From assembly GCA_903884125.1 (NCBI GenBank), contig CAISDR010000227.1, forward strand, positions 1 through 8,164: a stretch of DNA of 8,164 nt, written 5' to 3'. Both the position numbers and the translations under genes were made by a program. Shown piece by piece: positions 1 through 6,513 of the stretch. Within the stretch, counting starts at the first letter, position 1, and the number at the start of each line of letters is the position of its first letter. The stretch is from an uncultured bacterium (GTDB lineage: Bacteria; Pseudomonadota; Alphaproteobacteria; CAISDR01). A model generated the notes under the pieces. The model saw only the letters and a list, made by a program, of their open reading frames with translations, made no database searches and was not told the DNA's origin.

Positions 1-198
1 ATTAAATTATCTAATATCGTAGGACGTATTTTTAAATTTGAAAAAGATGATACTATTACTCATTCAATGAGTATTCGTTTAACTGATGATAATTTGCGTA
101 ATATGATTGAAGGTATTGAAAGAAGTAAACTTTGAATAAAAGAAGAAGCAAACAAATTAAATTTTTCTGATTTTATTCTCAAAGCATTAAATCCTTAA
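1..198 (+). CDS. Partial ribbon-helix-helix-like protein, AT-rich, with in-frame TGA
   Basis: Frame 1 is open from the first base to TAA at 196-198 except for one TGA at 133-135. The 5' end is either off the window or at ATG 67. From codon 23 it reads MSIRLTDDNLRNMIEGIERS, then KL, the TGA, IKEEANKLNFSDFILKALNP. The pattern of a basic/hydrophobic beta strand (SIRL), a long helix and a second helix (FSDFILKAL) resembles ribbon-helix-helix DNA-binding proteins such as plasmid or phage repressors, antitoxins and relaxosome accessory proteins. That is pattern recognition, not an alignment. The coding character continues past the TGA. It could therefore be a nonsense mutation, a sequencing error, or TGA read as Trp or Gly in a recoded genome. 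The 23% GC is unlike everything to its right, so it probably does not belong to the same chromosome. Confidence 0.45.
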
Positions 199-242
199 AT
201 CGGCACAGTTTCGCTTGAGCACGTCCATATACAATCCACTGG
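199..242. other. Junction zone between AT-rich DNA and the alphaproteobacterial-type DNA
   Basis: Base composition changes abruptly at about position 199, right after the stop codon of the AT-rich frame. The 44 bases between there and the stop codon of the next gene hold no gene, no clear terminator hairpin and no recognisable insertion-sequence end. I see no target duplication, but the left side is too short to judge. Confidence 0.5.
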
Positions 243-1364
243 CTAATGCCTCATCATTGAAGATTGCAGGATAGCTCTAAACCCAGCACTTTGTGTTTTT
301 AGACCGCTACCAAAATGTTCACCACGAAGGACATCCCCAGGCTTCCTGTCATGGACAAAGGTGTATACGCCGAACCCCTTGTAGGTCAGCTGCTTTGAGC
401 CATCATCGCGTGTGATCGCCGACCAGTTACCGGTTGGCAATGGCTCATTGGCTGACAAAAGCACTGGTCGCCAATGGGTGGCAAGACACGCGTCATCGCA
501 GGTTTCCTTGCGCATCTTCTCGAAGTTCCAGGGGCCCTCGGTCTGTGGCGTATAAAGTGTGCGTCCGTCCGCATCGGCGAGGACTGGGCCAACATCCGAC
601 ATCTGAATAGTAATCCACGATGGTGGAGGCGGTGTTGGCTCGACCACGACCGCTTTCCAAACGCCGCCCGCGCCATCTGCAACAGTGCTTCCCGGCTTGA
701 GTTCCGACCGATATGTATAGAGCGGTTGGCCCTTGTAGGCCCACTGCTTGCGCGCATCGTCACGCACTACAACAGACCAGTCGCCGCCGGATGTGGCCAA
801 AGCGGGGCTCCATAGTGGTTGCCAATCGTTCAAACATTTATCATTACATTTTGATATTCCATTTGAATCGCCTGAATTCACATAGAGTGTCATACCAGAG
901 GCGTCTGCTAAAACGCGGCCCAGTAAACTCTCGTGGATCGTGATTTCACCCGGTGTCGCGATCGGTTCAAATGCAACATACCAGGAATTGGCCTGGCCAT
1001 CGCCCAGCATTGCCCAAGGTCCCGTGTCCCGCGCATAGCGATAGAGTGGTTTGCCTTTATAGGCCCATTGTTTCGTACCATCTGATCGCGTAACCACTGA
1101 CCATTTCCCGATGGAAGATGCGTCACCGGGCGCCTCAAGAGGTGGCCAGTTGATGGCGCATTGCCCCTCGCACGCCGACTTGCCCGGGCTCTTATCCAGG
1201 GTATAGGTGTACAGCGTCTTTCCAGCCGTATCGGTAAAGTAGCGGCCCGCCCCGGTTGACTGGACTTTCACTACTGAAGGTACCGTCTCTTCAGCAAAGC
1301 TGGTAGCGCACGCAATTGAACTTGCGCAAATACCAACCGCGAGTGCGAACAAAATTTGTCTCAT
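243..1364 (-). CDS. Exported three-repeat protein, COG4315 / 'secreted repeat' family
   Basis: The 373-residue protein starts at ATG 1364-1362. That start is chosen because an N-terminal signal peptide begins there (MRQILFALAVG, probable cleavage after TSFA at residue 24) and a GGGGGCGG stretch lies just upstream. An in-frame ATG at 1481 would add a non-signal-like tail and overlap the preceding gene. Three repeats follow, at about residues 38-132, 140-243 and 251-369. Each holds a D-x-x-G-x-TLY strand, a CxxxC pair (C65/C69, C173/C177, C289/C293), a W-x-P(V/L) element and a WS(V/A)(V/I)-x-R-x-D-x-x-KQ-x-x-YKG motif. A proline-rich linker precedes repeat 3. The pattern matches the 'secreted repeat of unknown function' lipoprotein family; no function is established. 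The signal lacks a canonical lipobox, so it is probably soluble and periplasmic. It is the last gene of the minus-strand operon, 55 bases after the DUF1552 gene. Confidence 0.85.
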   Translation of the reverse strand: MRQILFALAVGICASSIACATSFAEETVPSVVKVQSTGAGRYFTDTAGKTLYTYTLDKSPGKSACEGQCAINWPPLEAPGDASSIGKWSVVTRSDGTKQWAYKGKPLYRYARDTGPWAMLGDGQANSWYVAFEPIATPGEITIHESLLGRVLADASGMTLYVNSGDSNGISKCNDKCLNDWQPLWSPALATSGGDWSVVVRDDARKQWAYKGQPLYTYRSELKPGSTVADGAGGVWKAVVVEPTPPPPSWITIQMSDVGPVLADADGRTLYTPQTEGPWNFEKMRKETCDDACLATHWRPVLLSANEPLPTGNWSAITRDDGSKQLTYKGFGVYTFVHDRKPGDVLRGEHFGSGLKTQSAGFRAILQSSMMRH

Positions 1365-1419
1365 TGGCCGCCCCCGTCGCGTCGGTCCGATTTTGGCTTC
1401 GGTCGTCAACACCGGCGCT

Positions 1420-2772
1420 CTAAGCGATGATCTCGCTGATGGCTTTGGATGTGCGCAGCGACCCCGTTCCCCAAGACTCAAGAGGCAACCCCATGACTTG
1501 CATCGCCGTAAATCCCACGCGGGTTATTGGATTGCCGCCACCATCAACGTGGATACCGGTCTTGATGCGCCCCCCCGCCTTACCAGCGGTCATCATGGGT
1601 ATATTATCATTCAGGTGAATACGTGCGTAACTTGTATCACTGTTTGCGAAAATCAGCGTGTTATCCAGCAAGCTACCATCTCCCTCGCGCATCTTTGAAA
1701 AGGCATCGACAAAATATGCGAATGCCTCCATCGACCAGGTCGCAAACCGGGACGATTGGACCTGATATCCAAGCTTTGGATCGGTAGGTTCTTCATGGGT
1801 GATATTATGATGTGTTTGGGTGTTCCCAGGCATCCGAAGGCTCGATGTTGAATCCGAATAAGCCATGTTAAACATCCTTGTCTGGTTACAGGCTACAGCG
1901 AGTACCAGAAGATCAGTCATCAGCTTATGATTTGATTGAACAACACCAACTTCTGTTCCAATGGGTCCTTCACCCGGCGCAATCGGTACCGAACAAGCCT
2001 CATTGGGCGGCGGCTTTTTCAATTGCAGGGCGAGCCTTTCTTCGAGTTGACGTATTGACGTAAAATATTGGTCAATCCGCGCCTTATCTTCTGCGCCCAG
2101 GCTTGAAACAAATTTTTTGCTTTTTTCACTTACCGCCGACAATACACTTTGCCGAAGCATAATATTTGGATCCGGCTTGAAGTCCCCCTTATTGGGGTCA
2201 ACAAATTCGCTACCAAAGACCCGCGTGTAAAGTGCAATTGGCGACACTTCGGCGGTATTTGGCGCCCCTGCGCTGCGGAAGGAATATGTATCCTTTGGAT
2301 TTCCGGTGCACGAGATGTCTATCGAGCGGAACCGCGAATTGGCTCCGACATGATCGCCAATCAGTACATCCAGCGTGGGAAGACGGACATCTCGATCATG
2401 GCCGGGCGCCTCGCCGGTCCGTGCTGCCACCCACCCGGTGAAATGGACGAGCGAGCTTTTGCCGTCAAGCGGTGTATTGAAGTTGCTGAAATAATTGAGT
2501 TGATCCCGATGAGGAATGAGCGCCTTGCACTCGTCGAGAAACTCAATTCCCGCACCCATCTTATTCGAGATCGCACGACCGGGCGTCTGTCCCAGCCCCC
2601 AAAACCAAGTGCCAAATCGGACTGGGACCGGGGCGCCTGTGGCCGCTATTGCGGCGCCGCGCGAATCCAGAAAGCAGTCCAGGAACGGCAGAGCAACTGA
2701 CACCGCTGCTCCGCCCAGAGTGCCCCTCAAGATGGATCGGCGGGTCGGCTTTGACGGAATGAGGAAAGTCAT
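1420..2772 (-). CDS. DUF1552 (HXXSHH-type) exported protein
   Basis: The protein has 450 residues. It begins with a Tat-like signal (TRRSILRG at residues 10-17, then a hydrophobic stretch ending near residue 45), implying export in folded form. The body matches DUF1552 in its TWFWGLGQ-type N-terminal strand, its conserved central region and the motif region at 319-327. In the last, the family's HxxSHH signature appears as H322-N-I-T-H326-E327. The segment LIFANSDTSYARIHLNDNIP near 373-392 resembles the C-terminal part of DUF1501 and alkaline-phosphatase-like folds. The catalytic role is unknown. The start is well supported by AGGAG eight bases upstream and by the ATGA overlap with the upstream gene, which suggests translational coupling. 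Pairing with a DUF1592/DUF1588 protein is the usual context of this family and implies the two products act together outside the cytoplasm. Confidence 0.9.
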   Translation of the reverse strand: MTFLIPSKPTRRSILRGTLGGAAVSVALPFLDCFLDSRGAAIAATGAPVPVRFGTWFWGLGQTPGRAISNKMGAGIEFLDECKALIPHRDQLNYFSNFNTPLDGKSSLVHFTGWVAARTGEAPGHDRDVRLPTLDVLIGDHVGANSRFRSIDISCTGNPKDTYSFRSAGAPNTAEVSPIALYTRVFGSEFVDPNKGDFKPDPNIMLRQSVLSAVSEKSKKFVSSLGAEDKARIDQYFTSIRQLEERLALQLKKPPPNEACSVPIAPGEGPIGTEVGVVQSNHKLMTDLLVLAVACNQTRMFNMAYSDSTSSLRMPGNTQTHHNITHEEPTDPKLGYQVQSSRFATWSMEAFAYFVDAFSKMREGDGSLLDNTLIFANSDTSYARIHLNDNIPMMTAGKAGGRIKTGIHVDGGGNPITRVGFTAMQVMGLPLESWGTGSLRTSKAISEIIA

Positions 2773-4442
2773 AATCCTTGCTCCTGTTCGTGAGCGGAAT
2801 TGGCAGCTGATTTAAGTTCCTCCAAGGGCTTGCGACTTGGCTTACTCACGGCAAAAAACGCATCACTTTGAGCAATCTGGCGCAACAAGGCTGGAACCCG
2901 ATAGCCCTCAGCAGCAAAACGTTCCTGGAGATAGGTTATAAATGCCCGATCACGCCGTGTGGGAATGTGGCCAACGCCATAGGAATAAAGGCGGGTGACC
3001 AGACATGATATTGTGGCTGGGTTATCATGCAGCGCCTTGCCCAACGCCGCACCACCGACAAACTCTATGCCGTCCAATTCTCCGCTGGCATCAATTGGCG
3101 CTCCACCTTCAGCAGTTCGAAACTGACCCAATCCATCAAAATTTTCCAAGGTCAATCCAATAGGATCCATAACCTTGTGGCAGCCTGCACATGAAGGATT
3201 AGCGCGATGTGCCGTAAGCCGTTCGCGTGCTGTCTTGGCAACAATGGGGTCGTTAAACGTGTCAAAATTAACGTCTGCCGGCGGCGGCGGAACAGGCTGG
3301 CAAAGCAGGATTTCGCGAATTGCCTTGCCTCGTAATGTGGGCGAACTCTTGCCAGGGTGGGAATGCAGTTGCAGGAAACTCAGTTGCGTTTGCACTCCGG
3401 CACGGGGATCAGATTCCGCGAACTCAAAGGGAACCCACTTTTTCTCCGTCTCGATAGGAACACGATTGATCATTGCCAATTGCCGGCTCATGAAAGTATG
3501 CCGGGACGTGAAAATATTTCGATAATCCTCGTTTCGGAAAACAAGAAGATCAATCAGAGTCCGAAGCGTTTGCTCTTTGATATCAGTGGCCACCGACGCG
3601 CTAAACGCCGGGTAGATGATTGTGTCTTTGGCCAGCTTTTCGACAGCATCCAGACCCAACATATCTTCGAAGAAGCTGCGAACGCCGGTCTCGATCGCTG
3701 GCGATGCAAGCATCCTATCAACCTGCCGAGATATGCCGGCCCTGGTGTGAAGCTCACCCTTCTCGGCGGCATTTAACAATGCGTCGTCAGGTGCTGAATT
3801 CCACAAAAGGAAACTCAGACGGGTAGCCTTCGAATAGGCTGTCAGCCGTTCCATACCTGGACGTTGCGGATCCGGCTCAGCGGCTTCGGCATTGAACAGA
3901 AACGTAGGGGTTACCAGCATGCCGGATAGAGCAAATTCCAATCCAGCATAAAAATCGCTGCGCGAGGTCGCCACTGTGTTGGCGACATTTACTTCGGCCT
4001 GGAGTTCATCCTCCGAGAGAGGATGGCGGTACAACAGGCGACCAACACTTCCCAGAAACTGCTTCGCGCATGCCTCATCAGGCATATTCACGGATTGGGG
4101 ACGACACGAAACAAAACTGTCGCGTCTCTTCTCCTCAATCACCTGTGCTGCAATGGACCGTGCCAGATTGTCATATCTTTCAAGCGCGGATGGTGCAACG
4201 TCGGCTTTGCCCGCGCCAATTGAGACAAGGCCATATTCGCGCTCGGGCGTATCAAAGCGTGCGATCACTTTTATACTGGAACCGAAAATGTCACGGATGA
4301 TATTGCGGTATTGTGACTCAGTAAGCCTCCTTATCGTAGGCGGGCTACCGTGGGTTTCAGGCTCGCCTGGTCCGCAGCCGCCCAGCGCGAACGCAGTGAG
4401 ACAAAGGACTGCCCCAATGAAACAAGTTCTGATCGCTTTCAT
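2769..4442 (-). CDS. DUF1587/1595/1592/1588/1585 monohaem lipoprotein
   Basis: The protein has 557 residues with a lipoprotein signal (hydrophobic core 8-20, lipobox LGGC, Cys23). Domains in order: DUF1587 (RLTESQYRNIIRDIFG, 39-54), DUF1595 (about 124-190, with RLLYRHPLSEDEL), DUF1592 (about 198-325, with RLSFLLWNSAPDDALL), DUF1588 (about 345-442) and DUF1585 (about 460-530). DUF1588 contains CAGCH at 418-422, a c-type haem attachment motif, followed by the family's DPIGLTLENFDGLGQFR block. The N-terminal cytochrome domain seen in many planctomycete homologues is absent, so this is the short, single-haem form. It is probably a membrane-anchored redox protein working with the DUF1552 product; reaction and substrate are unknown. 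The gene starts 11 bases after the upstream gene ends and overlaps the next by four bases (ATGA), so it is cotranscribed. Confidence 0.9.
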   Translation of the reverse strand: MKAIRTCFIGAVLCLTAFALGGCGPGEPETHGSPPTIRRLTESQYRNIIRDIFGSSIKVIARFDTPEREYGLVSIGAGKADVAPSALERYDNLARSIAAQVIEEKRRDSFVSCRPQSVNMPDEACAKQFLGSVGRLLYRHPLSEDELQAEVNVANTVATSRSDFYAGLEFALSGMLVTPTFLFNAEAAEPDPQRPGMERLTAYSKATRLSFLLWNSAPDDALLNAAEKGELHTRAGISRQVDRMLASPAIETGVRSFFEDMLGLDAVEKLAKDTIIYPAFSASVATDIKEQTLRTLIDLLVFRNEDYRNIFTSRHTFMSRQLAMINRVPIETEKKWVPFEFAESDPRAGVQTQLSFLQLHSHPGKSSPTLRGKAIREILLCQPVPPPPADVNFDTFNDPIVAKTARERLTAHRANPSCAGCHKVMDPIGLTLENFDGLGQFRTAEGGAPIDASGELDGIEFVGGAALGKALHDNPATISCLVTRLYSYGVGHIPTRRDRAFITYLQERFAAEGYRVPALLRQIAQSDAFFAVSKPSRKPLEELKSAANSAHEQEQGL

Positions 4443-4453
4443 TCGAACCTATC

Positions 4454-5578
4454 CTATGGCGCTTTCGCGCTCGTCACCGAAGGATGAATTACAAAGGCAG
4501 GAACCATTTCGATTTTATAGGCCGAGGAAATAGCCGTGCATTCACCGGTTGCGGGATCCGGATAGCCATCGGCGAGCCGTCGTGAAGCCTCGTATAGCGC
4601 CGGGCAGCTATGACGACCGAGCCAGGTCATGCCGATTTTGCGTATATAATCCCACCACACTTCGCGGTCAGAGTACCCAGCCATAATACCCTTGGCGCTG
4701 CTTGCATCGGGAGCAAGATCCACCTTCAGCAACATGCCGCGGATGTATAGGTCAGAAATAACCAGGTTCCCATAAAATGGCAGGCGGACGTCGATCGGAT
4801 CGGTTGTCAATACGCCGTCCACGATTCTACCGCGTGTGCTATCCCCATAGCGGGTTGTATCAATCTGGTAGCTGACATACGGCAGAACTTGTCCTGTTCC
4901 ATCTTTTAGAAGTTTGTCAACGGGACGGTAGAAAGTGACCCGAACATTGTCATCATTCCGAAGATCTTTTACGCCGCTTATTTCCACCAGGATTATGCCC
5001 TGGGAGATATCCAGACGCTCTGCTTGAGCCCTGCTTTCTATCCCACCTTCTGCCCGCCACCCGCGGGTGCAGCCCAGAATTCGAAAGAGCTGGTTATCCA
5101 CGGCGGGGGTACCATCCAGTCCAATGAACTTTTCATGAGCGCATGTTTTTGGCGTTGCCTTGCCGTCGCTCGTACCATCAAGGTTGATCCCGTACGAAAC
5201 TTTACCCTGAACGGTCCTCATGGGAGGATCTTTGATCACTTCCGGGTTCCAGCAGACGTCCTCGCCATTTGGGCCGCGCAGCGCGGCGGCAAAACGGCGC
5301 AAGACGTGATCGGTCTGACCGCCGTTTGTGGCCTTTTCACGCTGCTCTGGCGTCATACCTTTCAGCCACAGCTCGTCGTTGGACTGGGTAAGACCTTCAG
5401 GGCACTCTTCCATATATTTGGTGTCGTTGATCGCCGTAAACAAAGAGGAGACGACAAACCCATAGGTCTTTTCTGTGGTTGACGCAGCGCGCGCCGGCAC
5501 TGTGCTGTCGACCAGAACACTCACCAGAGAGAGAGCCATAAACACAGCTCTGGCAAGCAGCTTTGGGATCAGCAGCAT
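4454..5578 (-). CDS. Unrecognised secreted protein, first gene of the DUF1592/DUF1552 operon
   Basis: I do not recognise a family. The start at ATG 5578-5576 gives 374 residues with a clear signal peptide (MLLIPKLLARAVFMALSLVS, cleavage probably after ARA near 29-31) and a GGAAG ten bases upstream. An in-frame ATG at 5725 would begin inside the predicted -35 box and translate through the operator, so it is rejected. The mature part has six cysteines (C59, C109, C146, C170, C325, C347), enough for three disulfides. It looks soluble and globular, with a beta-rich middle section (about 195-285) and a Trp-rich segment (REVWWDYIRKIGMTWLG, 305-321). No haem CxxCH is present. It lies 11 bases upstream of the haem lipoprotein gene and directly downstream of a promoter and LacI-type palindrome. 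This suggests a dedicated partner or substrate-binding component of the same exported system, which is inference from position only. Confidence 0.8.
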   Translation of the reverse strand: MLLIPKLLARAVFMALSLVSVLVDSTVPARAASTTEKTYGFVVSSLFTAINDTKYMEECPEGLTQSNDELWLKGMTPEQREKATNGGQTDHVLRRFAAALRGPNGEDVCWNPEVIKDPPMRTVQGKVSYGINLDGTSDGKATPKTCAHEKFIGLDGTPAVDNQLFRILGCTRGWRAEGGIESRAQAERLDISQGIILVEISGVKDLRNDDNVRVTFYRPVDKLLKDGTGQVLPYVSYQIDTTRYGDSTRGRIVDGVLTTDPIDVRLPFYGNLVISDLYIRGMLLKVDLAPDASSAKGIMAGYSDREVWWDYIRKIGMTWLGRHSCPALYEASRRLADGYPDPATGECTAISSAYKIEMVPAFVIHPSVTSAKAP

Positions 5579-5672
5579 CGGTCGAATTCTTCCAGCTTTA
5601 AGGTCAATTGTAGTTCGAACCACGAATTTGTCCCCAGCAAAAGCTTGCGTGCCAACCATTCCCGACAATGTT

Positions 5673-5686
5673 TGGAACCGGTTCCA
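5673..5686. promoter_or_regulatory. Palindromic operator TGGAACCGGTTCCA, copy 1 (LacI-type)
   Basis: This is a perfect 14-bp inverted repeat with central CpG. The symmetry extends to 26 bp (5667-5692, AATGT/ACATT flanks) with only one mismatched pair. It starts 13 bases downstream of a TATAAT on the minus strand, so it would cover about +7 to +20 of the operon transcript, a normal repressor position. Even-length palindromes with central CG are characteristic of LacI-family regulators. The regulator itself is not in the window. Confidence 0.75.
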
Positions 5687-5699
5687 GACATTACAGAGG

Positions 5700-5725
5700 A
5701 TTATAGGAAACCTGACGCCTGTCAA
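5700..5725 (-). promoter_or_regulatory. Putative promoter of the four-gene operon
   Basis: On the minus strand there is a consensus TTGACA (5725-5720) and a consensus TATAAT (5705-5700). The spacer is 14 bases, shorter than the usual 16-18. Transcription would begin near 5693, leaving a leader of about 115 bases containing the palindromic operator. The two perfect hexamers and the adjacent operator support it; the short spacing is the weak point. Confidence 0.5.
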
Positions 5726-5947
5726 GAACCCGAACCTAATTCAAGCACGCTCAACCCTAACAAAAATTGGGCTTTTTGTCACAGCCATTGATCACAGATG
5801 GTGAGAGTGCGGATTGCGGACATATCGAAATTGATGGGGCATCTCGAAATACGCTCTGCTGCGCCCATGGCCTGCCATTTTCTGATGCTTGATGAAGAAT
5901 TGCGGAAGTTTATGAATCAAAATCGCCATTTGCCGAACTGGAAGTTC
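5726..5947. other. Intergenic region between the operon promoter and the cytochrome c gene
   Basis: There is no convincing gene here. A 52-codon plus-strand frame (5798-5956, ATG start, TAA stop) runs into the end of the cytochrome gene but has no ribosome binding site and no recognisable product. A short perfect stem, GAACT-gga-AGTTC (5935-5947), abuts the cytochrome stop codon without a following T run on the minus strand, so it is at best a weak terminator. An A/T-only stem (CAAAAA / TTTTTG) lies around 5761-5779. Confidence 0.4.
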
Positions 5948-6337
5948 CTATTTTAAACCTTCCTTCAGATAGGCGATGATGTTTGCGCGCACTTCGTCTT
6001 TTGCGATACCAATGAAGGCCATTTTGTTTCCGGGCAGGAAGGCTGACGGTTTGCGGATATATTGATCCAGCCTTTCAGAATCCCAATCGAAACCAGCATT
6101 CTTCAATGCGTCTGAATATGCGAAATCGGCTTTACTGCCGGCTTTACGGCCATAAATGCCATGCAGGTTTGGCCCAACCTTGTTGGCCCCATCTGCGGTA
6201 ATGCTGTGACAGGCAGTGCATTGTGCGAATTGACGCTGGCCCAAAACTGGATCGCCTGCAGGCAAATTCTCAGCGGCCTCGGCCACTCCCAAACAGAGCA
6301 ACATTGATATTTGCAGTAGCACGATTTGATGGCGCAT
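5948..6337 (-). CDS. Periplasmic class I cytochrome c (c2/mitochondrial type)
   Basis: The protein has 129 residues, starting at ATG 6337-6335. That start gives a signal peptide (MRHQIVLLQISMLLCLGVAEA) and a GGA ribosome-binding element five bases upstream; an in-frame ATG at 6436 gives no signal-like start. Haem attachment is CTACH at 40-44. It is followed by the typical VGPNLHGIYGRKAG block (54-67), the FAYSDALKNAG segment (72-82), and LPGNKMAFIGI with the axial ligand Met106. A terminal helix (EVRANIIAYLKEGL) completes the fold. It is a soluble one-electron carrier of the periplasm, normally shuttling electrons between a dehydrogenase or bc1 complex and a terminal oxidase. The same operator as the neighbouring haem-lipoprotein operon lies about 150 bases upstream, suggesting it accepts electrons from that system (inference). 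Confidence 0.93.
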   Translation of the reverse strand: MRHQIVLLQISMLLCLGVAEAAENLPAGDPVLGQRQFAQCTACHSITADGANKVGPNLHGIYGRKAGSKADFAYSDALKNAGFDWDSERLDQYIRKPSAFLPGNKMAFIGIAKDEVRANIIAYLKEGLK

Positions 6338-6450
6338 TGGATTTCCACTTTTTCCAGATCGATATGATGAAGAAGGGCAGACAAATTTCAGCAAACATCC
6401 CAGAGCTATTTCATAATCGAATATCCCCTTCTGCAAGCGTATTAATCACC

Positions 6451-6477
6451 TTGACAGGCCGGATGTTTTCAATAATT
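6451..6477 (+). promoter_or_regulatory. Weak plus-strand promoter candidate for the ThDP enzyme gene
   Basis: TTGACA at 6451-6456 is followed after 15 bases by ATAATT (6472-6477). The start point would be near 6484, placing the palindrome 6488-6501 immediately downstream. The spacing is short and the -10 is imperfect. The implied leader would be about 280 bases, and the transcript would overlap the start of the cytochrome transcript. Confidence 0.2.
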
Positions 6478-6487
6478 CTCAACAAAA

Positions 6488-6501
6488 TGGAACCGGTTCC
6501 A
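6488..6501. promoter_or_regulatory. Palindromic operator TGGAACCGGTTCCA, copy 2 (LacI-type)
   Basis: The 14 bases are identical to the copy at 5673-5686; here the symmetry does not extend into the flanks. It lies in the divergent region between the cytochrome c gene (start 151 bases to the left) and the ThDP enzyme gene (start 265 bases to the right). It sits just downstream of the minus-strand promoter-like sequence at 6514-6542. The exact repetition of this palindrome in front of two transcription units supports co-regulation. Confidence 0.75.
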
Positions 6502-6513
6502 CGGATCAAAGGG

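Noticed and set aside
1365..1481. N-terminal extension of the three-repeat protein from an ATG at 1481
   Set aside because: It would overlap the DUF1552 gene by about 60 bases and place an Arg/Ser-rich tail before the signal peptide.
2149..4533. Long plus-strand open frames (for example 2149-2700 and 3976-4533) opposite the DUF genes
   Set aside because: They lie antisense to genes with clear family motifs and have shadow-like composition with no recognisable domains.
5579..5725. N-terminal extension of the 4454-5578 protein from an ATG at 5725
   Set aside because: It would start in the -35 box and translate through the promoter and the palindromic operator. The downstream ATG has the signal peptide.
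5761..5779. A/T-only inverted repeat CAAAAA...TTTTTG as an intrinsic terminator
   Set aside because: It has no GC-rich stem and is not adjacent to the end of any gene.
5935..5947. Stem GAACT-gga-AGTTC next to the cytochrome stop codon as a terminator
   Set aside because: The stem is only five pairs, with no uninterrupted T run after it on the gene's strand.
5798..5956. A 52-codon plus-strand open frame between the operon promoter and the cytochrome gene
   Set aside because: It has no ribosome binding site and no recognisable motif, and it overlaps the end of a certain gene. A frame of this length is expected by chance.
6338..6436. N-terminal extension of the cytochrome c from an ATG at 6436
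   Set aside because: It would bury the signal peptide 33 residues inside. The ATG at 6337 gives a normal signal peptide and the usual length for the family.
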